Origin: Alphaproteobacteria bacterium AO1-B
GTDB taxonomy: Bacteria > Pseudomonadota > Alphaproteobacteria > Rhizobiales > Stappiaceae
Direction of reading: 5' to 3'
DNA: 64,000 bases
Assembly: GCA_001890945.1 (NCBI GenBank)
Contig: MLAX01000008.1
Location: 1 to 64,000, forward strand
Each line of letters opens with the position of its first letter. The first letter of the stretch is position 1. The notes beneath the pieces were generated by a model. It saw nothing but the letters and a program-made list of their open reading frames with translations. It was not told where the DNA came from and searched no databases. Positions 17,512 to 27,914 of the stretch are shown piece by piece. Position numbers and translations under genes: made by a program.

Positions 17512-18428
17512 GCACGCGCTCCAAACAGACCGGTTGGGCGCAACACAAGGACTGCAGCCATCAGGATGTAGATGGACATGGAGGCGATCGAAGACCCGAT
17601 GGAAGTGGCCGTTGCCGGGCTGAAGAAGAGTTTCATCAGCTCAGGCAGGAAGATGCCGCCGAGCGTATCTGTGAGGCCGACCAGGATCGCGCCAATGAGC
17701 GCGCCCTTGATGGATCCAATGCCGCCGATGACGATCACAACAAAAGCCAAAATCAGGACAGGCTCGCCCATGCCGACCTGAACCGACTGGATGGCTCCGA
17801 CAAGCGCTCCGGCAAGACCGGCAAGTGCGGCCCCCAGCGCAAAGACGATGGTGTAGAGCTTGGCAATGTCGACACCGAGCGCTGCGATCATTTCGCGATC
17901 GTTTTCCCCGGCCCGGATCTGGATCCCAAGGCGAGTGCGCGAAATCAGGAGGAACAAACCGGCTGCGACAAGCAATCCGACAATGATCAGCGTCAGCCGG
18001 TAAAGCGGATACTCAATTCCGCCGGGAAGTGTCACCGGTCCGGACAGCGCATCGGGAATATCCAAAAAGAGCGGAAAAGAGCCGAACAGCCATCGCGTGC
18101 CTTCAGAAAAGATCAGAATCAGCGCGAAAGTCGCAAGCACTTGATCCAGGTGATCCTTCGTATAAAGCCGCCGGATGACGACAAGTTCGACAAGGGCTCC
18201 GGCTATGGCAGCCCCGGCCAGCGCCGCAATCAATCCCAGCAGGAATGATCCGGTCGCTCCGGCAACAGCTGCGGCGCAAAAGGCCCCGATCATGTAGAGC
18301 GATCCATGAGCCAGATTGATCAGCCCCATCACTCCGAAGATTAGCGTCAGACCTGCGGCCATCAGGAACAACATGATCCCGAATTGGAGGCCGTTCAAAA
18401 TCTGCTCTATCAGCAATATCAAAGACAT
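17508..18428 (-). CDS. livH: Branched-chain-type ABC permease LivH
   Basis: A 306-residue permease with about eight membrane segments. The N-terminus LIEQILNGLQFGIMLFLMAAGLTLIFGVMGLINLAHG is the standard LivH opening, and GGIGSIKGALIGAI the late coupling segment. ATG at 18428 with upstream GGGTGGAA is preferred over the longer frame. A 53-base gap separates it from the binding-protein gene. Confidence 0.92.
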   Translation of the reverse strand: MSLILLIEQILNGLQFGIMLFLMAAGLTLIFGVMGLINLAHGSLYMIGAFCAAAVAGATGSFLLGLIAALAGAAIAGALVELVVIRRLYTKDHLDQVLATFALILIFSEGTRWLFGSFPLFLDIPDALSGPVTLPGGIEYPLYRLTLIIVGLLVAAGLFLLISRTRLGIQIRAGENDREMIAALGVDIAKLYTIVFALGAALAGLAGALVGAIQSVQVGMGEPVLILAFVVIVIGGIGSIKGALIGAILVGLTDTLGGIFLPELMKLFFSPATATSIGSSIASMSIYILMAAVLVLRPTGLFGARA

Positions 18429-18481
18429 GCAGTTCCACCCGAAAGCTGGCCCCGATCGAATGACCGAGGCCAAACATCACC

Positions 18482-19618
18482 TTACATGTTGCACTCGGAC
18501 CAATAGGCATCTGAATGGCTGTTCAGCGCCTTGCCGATGATCTTGTTGGTGAAGACATCGCCTTCCTTGATGACTTCCCGCACGTAGATATCCTGAATCG
18601 GATGGTTGTTGGGGCCGAATCTGAATTCACCGCGCGTGCTCTTGAAATCAGCTTCCCGAAGCGCTTCCCGGAAAGCATCCGCATCCTTCACGTCAGCTTT
18701 TGCCATGGCGGACAGTAGCAGATTGGCGGTGTCGAATCCTTGAGACGCGTAAAGCGACGGCAAACGGCCGTATTCCGCTTGGAAGCTCTCGACGAATGCG
18801 TTGTTAACCGGAGTGTTGATGTCCTTGGACCACTGGCTGGTGTTGCGGACACCAAGCGCCGCATCGCCGACAGCCTGCAGGATGCCTTGGTCAAAGGAGA
18901 ACGCCGGGCCAACAACCGGCAGGTCGATGCCGCTGCCGGCATACTGCTTCAGGAATGAAATGCCCATGCCGCCTGGAAGGAAAAAGTAGACGCTGTCTGC
19001 ACCGGACGCGCGGATTTGCGCCAGTTCGGCCGCATAGTCGGTTTGCCCCAGCTTGGTGTAGAGCTCGCCTGCCAAATCGCCTTTGTAAAGACGCTTGTAG
19101 CCTGTGAGCGCATCTTTGCCAGCCGGATAGTTCGGCGCGAGAATGAAGCTGTTCTTGTAGCCTTCGACATTCGCAAACGCACCGGCGGCTTCATGCAGGT
19201 TGTCGTTCTGCCAGGCCACGTTGAAGTAGTTCGGGTGACACCCCTTGCCGGCCAGCATGGACGGGCCGGCGTTCGGCGACAGATAGAACTTTCCCTGCGC
19301 TGTTACGGATGGGATCACCGCCATGGCAAGGTTCGACCAGATGAGGCCGGTCAGAACGTCTACATTTTCGGCCTGCACAAGTTTGTCGGCAAGCTTCACA
19401 GCAACATCCGGCTTGCGCTGATCGTCTTCGATGATGACTTCAATCTCTTCATTGCCGGACTGCTTGACCGCCAACATGAAGCCATCGCGAACATCGATGC
19501 CAAGACCGGCACCGCCGCCGGACAAGGTGGTGATCATGCCGACCTTCACCGGCTCTGCAGACGCCGCAGCAACGCTGAGGCTGAGTGCGGCAACCGCCGC
19601 AAGTAGTGTTTGTTTCAT
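18482..19618 (-). CDS. livK: Liv-type ABC solute-binding protein
   Basis: A 378-residue periplasmic binding protein: signal peptide through about residue 21 (AVAALSLSVAAASA), then EPVKVGMITTLSGGGAGLG and a type I periplasmic fold. AGGAG lies six bases before the ATG at 19618; the longer frame to 19726 has no ribosome binding site. It resembles binding proteins of aromatic-acid Liv systems. Placed directly after the aryl-CoA ligase gene, it probably binds 2-aminobenzoate or a related compound. Confidence 0.88.
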   Translation of the reverse strand: MKQTLLAAVAALSLSVAAASAEPVKVGMITTLSGGGAGLGIDVRDGFMLAVKQSGNEEIEVIIEDDQRKPDVAVKLADKLVQAENVDVLTGLIWSNLAMAVIPSVTAQGKFYLSPNAGPSMLAGKGCHPNYFNVAWQNDNLHEAAGAFANVEGYKNSFILAPNYPAGKDALTGYKRLYKGDLAGELYTKLGQTDYAAELAQIRASGADSVYFFLPGGMGISFLKQYAGSGIDLPVVGPAFSFDQGILQAVGDAALGVRNTSQWSKDINTPVNNAFVESFQAEYGRLPSLYASQGFDTANLLLSAMAKADVKDADAFREALREADFKSTRGEFRFGPNNHPIQDIYVREVIKEGDVFTNKIIGKALNSHSDAYWSECNM

Positions 19619-19750
19619 GTTGGTTCTCCTAAAAAACTTGACCTGCTGTTCCCGAGTTTCGTAGCTCTGCGGCGTCTTTGACCGTCTAAAACCACGGGGC
19701 CATGTTTGATCCCCGACGCTGCCCAAACGCCGGTTTATTCTGGGTGCTGC

Positions 19751-21370
19751 TTACAGCTCTTCCCGAAGCCGGAACCTTTGAACTTTCCCGGTCGCCGTTT
19801 TCGGCAATGTGTCGGTGAAAATGATGGAGCGCGGATATTTGTAAGGTGCGATGACCGCTTTCACGTGATCCTGCAAGGCCTTGGTGAGCTCGTCCGTTGG
19901 TTCATGGCCCTCAACGAGGACAATGTGTGCCTGAACGATGGACCCGCGATCCGCGTCTGGCACGCCGATGACGGCACATTCCAAAACCACATCATGCGCC
20001 AAAAGCGCGGCTTCCACCTCCGGTCCGGCAATGTTGTAACCGGCGGATATGATCATGTCGTCATTGCGCGCTGCAAAGTGCAAATGTCCGTCTTCGCTCA
20101 TGGAGAAGCTGTCACCGGTGATGTTCCAGCCATCAACGACATATTTTTTCTGACGTTCGTCCGCGAGATAGCGGCAGCCGGTCGGACCGCGCACGGCCAA
20201 CCGTCCGACTTCGCCAGGCGCGACAGGCTTTCCATCCTGACCAACGATCTTGACCTCGTAACCCGAGACCGGTTTTCCGGTGCAGGCCGGCTTGTGATCG
20301 TCAAACCGGTTGGAAACAAAAATATGCAGCATTTCGGTGGCCCCGATGCCGTCGAGCATCGGTTTCCCCGTCTTTGCCATCCAGGCGTCATAGACCGGTG
20401 CGGGAAGCGTTTCACCCGCTGAGACTGCCGCCCGCAAGGACGAGAGGTCTGCGCCTTTTTCCATCGCCTGCAACATGACCCGGTAGGCTGTTGGCGCTGT
20501 AAAGCAGACCGTTGCCTTGTAGGTCTGGATGATCTCAATCATGTTGGGCGGAGAAGCGTTCTCCAGAAGCGTGGCTGCAGCCCCGAAGCGCAACGGGAAG
20601 ACCGCCAGTCCACCAAGACCGAAGGTGAAGGCGAGCGGCGGAGACCCAACAAACACATCCTCCGGTGTGACGCCGAGCACTTCCTTGGCATAACCATCCG
20701 CGATGATCAGGATGTCCCGGTGAAAATGCATTGTCGCCTTGGGCGATCCTGTGGACCCGGAAGTAAATCCCAGCAGGGCGACATCGTCCCGGCCGGTATT
20801 GACCGCGTCAAACCGGACGGACTTGGTCAGTGCAAGACGGTCGAGTTCGGCATCATGGTTGGACGTGCCGTCAAAGCCGATGACTTTTTTGAGAAACGAA
20901 GATGTCTTGGCGCAGGCGACCATCTCGTCCATCAGTCGGGTATCACACAGTGCGAACTCGATTTCGGCCTTGTCGACGATCTTGGCAAGTTCCCCGGCAC
21001 GCAGCATTGGCATGGTGTTGACGACAACAGCCCCCGCCTTTGTCGCCGCCAACCAGCAGGCCACCATCGCCGGATTGTTGGCCGAGCGGATCAGAACACG
21101 GTTGCCCGGCTTCACACCCAGATCTTCCACCAGCGCATGGGCGAGGCGGTTGGTCCAGTCGGAGAGTTCCTTGTAGGTCCGGCGACGGCCATTGCCGATC
21201 AACGCCGTATGATCCCCGAAGCCTTTCTCAACCATCTTGTCGGTCAGCTCGACACCAACATTGATGTGATCGGGATAGTCAAAGCCATCCAGAAGAAACT
21301 CCGGCCATTGATCCTCGGGCGGAAGGTTGTCCCGGGCAAAGGTATCCGTATGAGCAGTGGGACCCAGCAT
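19751..21370 (-). CDS. abmG: 2-aminobenzoate-CoA ligase (benzoate-CoA ligase family)
   Basis: A 539-residue AMP-forming acid-CoA ligase. The P-loop is GFTSGSTGSPKATMH (about residues 196-210), the ATP-binding block DGIGATEML (about 338-346), the hinge block GWNITGD, and the catalytic Lys lies in LPKTATGKVQRFRLR near the C-terminus. It should activate the aromatic acid to a CoA thioester. The substrate 2-aminobenzoate is assigned because the same operon encodes the bifunctional 2-aminobenzoyl-CoA monooxygenase/reductase; benzoate or salicylate are possible alternatives. The start is three bases after the acyl-CoA dehydrogenase stop. Confidence 0.8.
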   Translation of the reverse strand: MLGPTAHTDTFARDNLPPEDQWPEFLLDGFDYPDHINVGVELTDKMVEKGFGDHTALIGNGRRRTYKELSDWTNRLAHALVEDLGVKPGNRVLIRSANNPAMVACWLAATKAGAVVVNTMPMLRAGELAKIVDKAEIEFALCDTRLMDEMVACAKTSSFLKKVIGFDGTSNHDAELDRLALTKSVRFDAVNTGRDDVALLGFTSGSTGSPKATMHFHRDILIIADGYAKEVLGVTPEDVFVGSPPLAFTFGLGGLAVFPLRFGAAATLLENASPPNMIEIIQTYKATVCFTAPTAYRVMLQAMEKGADLSSLRAAVSAGETLPAPVYDAWMAKTGKPMLDGIGATEMLHIFVSNRFDDHKPACTGKPVSGYEVKIVGQDGKPVAPGEVGRLAVRGPTGCRYLADERQKKYVVDGWNITGDSFSMSEDGHLHFAARNDDMIISAGYNIAGPEVEAALLAHDVVLECAVIGVPDADRGSIVQAHIVLVEGHEPTDELTKALQDHVKAVIAPYKYPRSIIFTDTLPKTATGKVQRFRLREEL

Positions 21371-21373
21371 TGG

Positions 21374-22542
<1,169 letters not shown>

Positions 22543-22543
<1 letters not shown>

Positions 22544-23343
22544 CAGTTGCCCTCGAACACCGGTTTTTCCTTGTTGACGAAAGCGTTGTAGGCCCGCTCG
22601 AAATCACCGGTCTGCATGCAGATCGCCTGCGCCTGGGCTTCGGCTTCAATGGCCTGTTCGATTGACATAGACCATTCCTGCGCGAGCATGGTCTTGGTCA
22701 TCATGTGCGCAAAATTGGGCCCGGCAACGATCCGTTCGGCAAAGGCGACAGCTTCGCTTTCCAACGTATCTGCAGAGACGAGACGGTTGAAGAAGCCCCA
22801 GCGTTCCCCTTCCTCAGCGCTCATGGAGCGGCCGGTGTAGAGCAGCTCCGCCGCCCGGCCCTGGCCTATGATCCGGGGGAGGATCGCACAGGCGCCCATA
22901 TCACAGCCTGCAAGGCCTACACGGGTGAACAGGAAAGCCGTTTTGGCTTCTGGCGTCGCAAAGCGCAGGTCAGAAGCCATGGCGATGATCGCCCCAGCAC
23001 CGACGCACACCCCATCGATAGCGGCAACAACCGGCTTGCCGCAATTGACGATCGCCTTGACCAGATCCCCCGTTATCCGCGTGAAGGCAAGCAGTTCCTT
23101 CATCGACATCTTTGTCAGCGGGCCGATGATGTCATGGACATCGCCGCCGGAGGAGAAATTGCCGCCGTTCGGCAGGAACACCACGGCATGAATGTCGTCG
23201 CGATAGACCAGATCCCGAAACCAGTCGCGCAGCTCTGCATAGCTCTCAAAGGTCAGCGGGTTTTTCCGCTCCGGCCGGTTGAGTGAGACCCGCGCGATGC
23301 CGCCATCAACGGACAAATTGAAGTGTTTCGGGGCGTCGGTCAT
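22543..23343 (-). CDS. Enoyl-CoA hydratase/isomerase family protein
   Basis: A 266-residue crotonase-fold enzyme. GGNFSSGGDVHDI and the oxyanion block VVAAIDGVCVGAGAIIAMASDLRFA are clear; the second Glu-type position lies in FTRVGLAGCDMGACAILPRIIG. It resembles hydratases of aromatic CoA-ester pathways and could act in ring hydration, ring opening or later beta-oxidation. It overlaps the MarR gene by four bases. Confidence 0.85.
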
Positions 23344-23831
23344 GAGCGGCCTGCCTTTTTCATTGCTGTCTCCGGTTCGCCGGAAGATCCAAATTGTTCA
23401 AAAATCTCGTTGCAAGCGGCGATGGCACTGCGGTCGAGACCGCCCATCAGCTCATCGATCCAGCCCTCGTGCTTGGCGGCCAGATCTGCGAAAACCGCGT
23501 GCCCTTCCGACGTCAGCTTGACCCGGTTGGCGCGTTTGTCTCCCGGCACCGCCATGCGGACCGCATGACCGTCTTCGACCAGGCGCTCAACGATACCGGT
23601 GACATTGCCGTTCGAAACTTTCAGAAACGCGGAAATCTCGCTCATCTTCAGCCCGTCCGGATAGCGCGACAGAGCTGACAGGACATCAAACCGCGGCAGC
23701 GTGGTGTCACATTCATCGCGCAAACGCCGGCGAAGTTCGGTTTCAATGCCAGATGTTGCCTTGAGCAAGCGAAGCCAGAGACGCAGCCGGGATTTGGAGA
23801 TCGGTTCCGGGGACGTATCGTGCGCGGCCAT
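23340..23831 (-). CDS. MarR-family transcriptional regulator
   Basis: A 163-residue regulator with the MarR winged helix: LSRYPDGLKMSEISAFLKVSNGNVTGIVERLVEDGHAVR, then the wing DKRANRVKLTSEGHAVF. MarR proteins in aromatic catabolic operons usually respond to the aryl-CoA or free acid. Candidate palindromic sites lie in the operon promoter region at 26960-26989. ATG at 23831 follows GGGAGG and overlaps the upstream SDR stop (TGATG); the TTG one codon earlier is less likely. Confidence 0.87.
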   Translation of the reverse strand: MAAHDTSPEPISKSRLRLWLRLLKATSGIETELRRRLRDECDTTLPRFDVLSALSRYPDGLKMSEISAFLKVSNGNVTGIVERLVEDGHAVRMAVPGDKRANRVKLTSEGHAVFADLAAKHEGWIDELMGGLDRSAIAACNEIFEQFGSSGEPETAMKKAGRS

Positions 23832-24574
23832 CAAATCTCGCCTCCCGAAAGACTGAGCGCATGTCCGTTAACGCTGGCCGCTCCGTCGGAGCACAGCCAA
23901 AGCGCGGTTTCGGCAACTTCTCGTGGTTGGACGAAGCGGTTCTGCGGATTGATCTTGCGCAGCGTTCCAGCCGCTGCCTCCCGGTCCATGCCGGTCTTTT
24001 CCATGATGTTTTCAATGGAACGCTCCAGCATGGGCGTTTCGAGAAAGCCGGGGCAGATTGCGTTGACCGTGATCCCGGTGCGCGCCAACTCCACAGAAAG
24101 CGACCGGGTCAGACCGACAACGCCGTGCTTGGCGGCGCAATAGCCGGACACATAAGGGTAGCCCTTGAGACCCGCTGTTGAGGCGATTGCGATCATCCGG
24201 CCCCAACCGGCATCCTTCATATCGTCCAACGCAGCCTGGAAGGAGAACGCAACGCCGGTCAGATTGACCGCCAAATTGGCGTTGAAGGCCTCGGGCGACA
24301 TCTGGGAAAACGGCACGCTTTCCGTTGCACCCGCATTGGCAATAACGATTGAAATCGGACCTTGCTGCTCCCTGGCTGCATTGAAAGCCAGTTTGATCGC
24401 GGCCGGGTCCGAGACATCACACACCTGATAATGCAGTTTCTGCGCGGCGAGCTTCTCCGCATTCCGGCCCATGATGGTGACTTTGGCACCGGCCGTCTCA
24501 AAGGCATGCGCGATTTCCGCGCCTGCCCCGGATCCGCCGCCCGTCACGATCACATGTTTGCCGGCAAGCGTCAT
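23831..24574 (-). CDS. SDR-family dehydrogenase of the anthranilate operon
   Basis: A 247-residue SDR: TGGGSGAG cofactor motif near residue 10, ANAG, and YCAAK active site (SGYCAAKHGVVG). It probably oxidises a 3-hydroxyacyl-CoA intermediate, which would fit beta-oxidation of the ring-opened product and the absence of another 3-hydroxyacyl-CoA dehydrogenase in the operon. ATGA overlap with the monooxygenase/reductase gene fixes the start at 24574; the longer frame to 24616 lies inside that gene. Confidence 0.83.
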   Translation of the reverse strand: MTLAGKHVIVTGGGSGAGAEIAHAFETAGAKVTIMGRNAEKLAAQKLHYQVCDVSDPAAIKLAFNAAREQQGPISIVIANAGATESVPFSQMSPEAFNANLAVNLTGVAFSFQAALDDMKDAGWGRMIAIASTAGLKGYPYVSGYCAAKHGVVGLTRSLSVELARTGITVNAICPGFLETPMLERSIENIMEKTGMDREAAAGTLRKINPQNRFVQPREVAETALWLCSDGAASVNGHALSLSGGEI

Positions 24575-26898
24575 ACCTTGCCCACCGTCTCGGCGTTCTT
24601 GTCTGCAAGCCGCCACAGCTGGTCGCGGCCTGCGAGATACGGCAGCGGCCAGTCGGGTGCAGCGCGGTCGCCGATCTTCGCCCCTTCATGCAGGGTCCAG
24701 TAGGGATCGGTCAGATGCGGACGGCCAACGGCGACGAGATCCGCGCGGCCTGCCATCAGGATTGAATTTGCGTGATCGGCCTCGAAAATGTTGCCGACGG
24801 CCATGGTGGTCAGCCCCGCCTCATTCCGGATACGGTCAGAGAACGGTGTCTGGAACATACGGCCATAGACTGGCTTGGCGTCAATCGTCGTCTGACCAGC
24901 GGAAACGTCGATAAGATCCGCACCAGCATCTGCGAACATGCGGGCAATCTCGATCGCTTCGTCCGGCGTGACACCGTCTTCACCAACCCAGTCGTTGGCG
25001 GATATGCGGACCGACATCGGCTTTTCTTCCGGCCAGACAGCCCGCATGGCTTTCAGGACTTCCAGCGAATAGCGCATCCGGTTTTCAAGGTTGCCGCCAT
25101 AGTCATCCGTGCGGACATTCGAGACCGGTGAAATGAAGGATGACAACAAATAGCCGTGGGCTGCGTGCAGTTCGATCATGTCGAAACCGGCGCGGTCCGC
25201 CATCTCAGCCGAAGCCACAAACTGATCGCGGATCTGGTCCATTTCCGCGCGGGTGATTTCGCGCGGGGTCGCATTGCGCGACGACCAGGGAATTGCGGAA
25301 GCCGAAACCAGATCCCAGTTGCCGTCTTCAAGCGGCAGGTCCATGCCTTCCCAGCCAAGATTGGTCGAGCCCTTGCGGCCGGAATGACCGATCTGGCAAG
25401 CGATCTTCGCGTCCGTGTTCTCGTGCACAAAGTCGGTCAGACGCCGCCAGGCGGTCTCGTGCTCTGGCGCATAGAGCCCAGGGCAGCCCGGCGTGATGCG
25501 GCCTTCCGGGCTGACACAAGTCATCTCGACATAGACGAGTCCGGCCCCGCCCTTGGCCCGTTCGCCGTAGTGGGTCAGATGCCAATCGGTCGGACAGCCA
25601 TCCACGGCCTTGTACTGCGCCATCGGCGAGACGACGATCCGGCTTTTCAGCTCCATCTCACGTAGCCTGAAGGGAGCAAACATCGGCGCGCGCGGCGGCG
25701 TGTTTTCATTGTCTGCGACCGGCAGGCCGGCATCTTTCCGGGCCTCGCCCATGAACCAGCTTTCAGCGCTTGCCAGCCATTTCGGATCCCGCTCGCGCAG
25801 GTTCTCATGGCTGATCCGCTGGGACCGGGTGAGCAGCGAATAATTCAGCTGGACCGGATCAAGATGGAGGTAGCGCTCGACATTTTCGAACCACTCCAGC
25901 GAGTTGCGCGCAGCAGACTGCAGGCGCAAGACTTCCAGGCGGCGCTGATCCTCATAAATCGCAAAGGCCGAGGCCAGATCCGGTTCGCTGTGCAGCAGAT
26001 CCGCCAGCGAAATGGCGGATTCCAAAGCCAGCTTAGACCCGGAGCCGATGGAAAAGTGCGCCGTTGCAGCCGCATCGCCCATCAGGACGACGTTCTCATG
26101 GGACCATTTCTCACACAGCACCCGCGGGAACTGGATCCAGGCGGATCCGCGAATGTGGTTGGCATTGGTCATCAGGCTGTGACCGCCAAGATGATCCTTG
26201 AAGATCTCTTCGCAGGTCTTGATGCTTTCCTGCTGGCTCATATCAGCAAAACCAAAGGCTTCGAAAGTTTCCGGCATGCATTCGACAATGAAGGTCGCCG
26301 TATCATCGTCGAACTGATAGGCGTGCGCCCAAACCCAGCCGTGTTCAGTCTTTTCAAAGATAAAGGTGAAGGCGTCGGAGAAGGTCTGATGGGTGCCGAG
26401 CCAGACGAAGTGGCATTTACGCACATCGATGTCCGGCTTGAATGTATCGGCATAGAGCGTGCGGGTCCTGGAATTCAGACCATCGGCGGCAACGACCAGA
26501 TCGTAGTCCTTGCGGTAGTCTTCAGCGCTGCCCACTTCGGTTTCGAATTTCAATACAACGCCGAGTTCACGGGCGCGCTCCTGCAGCAATAGCAAGAGTT
26601 TCTTGCGGCCGATGCCGCAGAAGCCGTGGCCGCTGGACAGCTGTTTTTCCTGGCCGACCAACAGCGCGATGTCATCCCAATAGGCAAAATTCGCTCGGAT
26701 TGTTTCCGCGCTGACCGGATCGTTGGTAGCCAGATTGTCGAGGGTTTCATCGGACAGAACCACGCCCCAGCCGAATGTGTCGTCCGCCTTGTTGCGCTCA
26801 ATCACGGTGATCTCGTGAGAGCTGTCCCGCAGCTTCATCGAAATGGCGAAGTAAAGACCGGCTGGCCCGCCTCCAAGACACACGATGCGCACGTTCAT
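24571..26898 (-). CDS. abmA: 2-aminobenzoyl-CoA monooxygenase/reductase (bifunctional)
   Basis: A 775-residue two-domain flavoprotein. The N-terminal half is a p-hydroxybenzoate-hydroxylase-type FAD monooxygenase (GGGPAG at 9-14, GDAAATAHFSIGSGSKLALE as the second FAD motif). From about residue 406 (MFAPFRLREMELKSRIVVSPM) it is an Old Yellow Enzyme-type FMN reductase. This fusion is diagnostic of the enzyme that hydroxylates and then reduces 2-aminobenzoyl-CoA, removing its aromaticity in one protein; length matches the known enzymes. GGGGAGA precedes the ATG, and the gene is first in the operon after a 238-base promoter region. Confidence 0.92.
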   Translation of the reverse strand: MNVRIVCLGGGPAGLYFAISMKLRDSSHEITVIERNKADDTFGWGVVLSDETLDNLATNDPVSAETIRANFAYWDDIALLVGQEKQLSSGHGFCGIGRKKLLLLLQERARELGVVLKFETEVGSAEDYRKDYDLVVAADGLNSRTRTLYADTFKPDIDVRKCHFVWLGTHQTFSDAFTFIFEKTEHGWVWAHAYQFDDDTATFIVECMPETFEAFGFADMSQQESIKTCEEIFKDHLGGHSLMTNANHIRGSAWIQFPRVLCEKWSHENVVLMGDAAATAHFSIGSGSKLALESAISLADLLHSEPDLASAFAIYEDQRRLEVLRLQSAARNSLEWFENVERYLHLDPVQLNYSLLTRSQRISHENLRERDPKWLASAESWFMGEARKDAGLPVADNENTPPRAPMFAPFRLREMELKSRIVVSPMAQYKAVDGCPTDWHLTHYGERAKGGAGLVYVEMTCVSPEGRITPGCPGLYAPEHETAWRRLTDFVHENTDAKIACQIGHSGRKGSTNLGWEGMDLPLEDGNWDLVSASAIPWSSRNATPREITRAEMDQIRDQFVASAEMADRAGFDMIELHAAHGYLLSSFISPVSNVRTDDYGGNLENRMRYSLEVLKAMRAVWPEEKPMSVRISANDWVGEDGVTPDEAIEIARMFADAGADLIDVSAGQTTIDAKPVYGRMFQTPFSDRIRNEAGLTTMAVGNIFEADHANSILMAGRADLVAVGRPHLTDPYWTLHEGAKIGDRAAPDWPLPYLAGRDQLWRLADKNAETVGKV

Positions 26899-26959
26899 TC
26901 TCCCCGGATCTTATCTTAGCCAAAACGTCTGGGTCTGATCCTGCGCTCGATTTTCAGAT

Positions 26960-26989
26960 ATTTCAAGTATGAAATTTTATATTTAAAAT
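26960..26989. promoter_or_regulatory. Two abutting AT-rich palindromes, candidate MarR operator
   Basis: ATTTCA-AGTA-TGAAAT (26960-26975) and ATTTTA-TATT-TAAAAT (26974-26989) are each perfect six-base inverted repeats with four-base spacers, sharing two bases. They lie 62-91 bases upstream of the abmA start. Paired 16-18 bp AT-rich palindromes in such a position are typical of MarR sites, and the operon encodes a MarR protein. Binding is inferred. Confidence 0.55.
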
Positions 26990-27071
26990 ATATCGCGGTG
27001 CAGTAAGCGCTGAATAAAGGGATTGCGGCGGGTTTGGACGCCTAGTCGAAAATGCTCTACGAACGAGTGGA

Positions 27072-27101
27072 TCCCGGATCGCCGCTCCGCTGCGTCCGGG
27101 A
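27072..27101. repeat. Palindromic element with TCCCGGA/TCCGGGA arms
   Basis: TCCCGGA (27072-27078) and TCCGGGA (27095-27101) flank a 16-base GC-rich loop. It lies 36 bases past the end of the SDR gene and before the abm promoter. It could end transcription of the upstream operon, although no T tract follows, or be a copy of a dispersed extragenic palindrome. Only one copy is in this window, so repetition is not shown here. Confidence 0.45.
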
Positions 27102-27136
27102 TGACACCAAGGTAGAAATCAGATCAAGCCGTCCCC

Positions 27137-27877
27137 TCAAATACACCGCCCGCCGTCGACTTCTATGGCGACGCCGGTGATCATCGAGGCTTCGTCCGAG
27201 CAGAGATAGCAGGCGGCGTTGCCGAGATCTTCGGGGGTGGAGAAGCGTCCAATCGGAATTGTCGAGAGGAATTTTGCTCGCATTTCCGGCGTGTCCTCTC
27301 CCATGAAGCTTTTCAGGAGCGGGGTCTCGCCGGCAACCGGGCAGAGCGCGTTGACGCGGACACCCTTCGGTGCCAGTTCAACCGCCATCGTCTTTGTTGC
27401 GGTGATCATCCAGCCCTTGGAGGCATTGTACCAGTTGAGGTTCGGGCGCGGGCTGAGACCGGCCGTGGAGGCGACATTCAGGATCGCGCCGGAGCCACGT
27501 TCGATCATTGCCGGCACAAAGTGCTTGGCCATCAGATAAACGGACTTGCAGTTGACCGCCATCACCTTATCAAATTCGTCCTCGGTGACGTCCTGCATCG
27601 GCTTGGGCAGATGAGTGATCCCGGCATTGTTGACCAGAATGTCGACACCGCCGAGTTTGGTAGCAGCAATTTCGGCTAGTTCAGCCACACTGGCATTGCT
27701 GGCCACATCTGCTTTTGTGGCGAAGCCACCAACCTCAGATGCAACCTGTTCCGCCAACTCGAGATTCAGATCCGCAATCAGAACTTTGGCGCCCTCAGTC
27801 GCGAACTTGCGCACAATGCCAGCACCAAAGCCGGATGCCCCGCCGGTTACAATCGCTGTTTTGCCCTGCAATCTCAT
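27137..27877 (-). CDS. SDR-family oxidoreductase
   Basis: A 246-residue classical SDR with TGGASGFG (about 11-18), Asp36-type NAD selectivity (ADLN), NNAG, and the active site YNASK (SPRPNLNWYNASKGW). C-terminal DGGRCI is common among glucose 1-dehydrogenase/3-oxoacyl reductase-like SDRs. It is last in the ABC importer-aldehyde dehydrogenase operon, 37 bases after the dehydrogenase gene. The substrate is unknown; an alcohol oxidised to the aldehyde used by its neighbour is one possibility. Confidence 0.8.
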   Translation of the reverse strand: MRLQGKTAIVTGGASGFGAGIVRKFATEGAKVLIADLNLELAEQVASEVGGFATKADVASNASVAELAEIAATKLGGVDILVNNAGITHLPKPMQDVTEDEFDKVMAVNCKSVYLMAKHFVPAMIERGSGAILNVASTAGLSPRPNLNWYNASKGWMITATKTMAVELAPKGVRVNALCPVAGETPLLKSFMGEDTPEMRAKFLSTIPIGRFSTPEDLGNAACYLCSDEASMITGVAIEVDGGRCI

Positions 27878-27914
27878 GGGTCCAACTCCCTTAAATCATT
27901 TATCGTTTTGAAGA

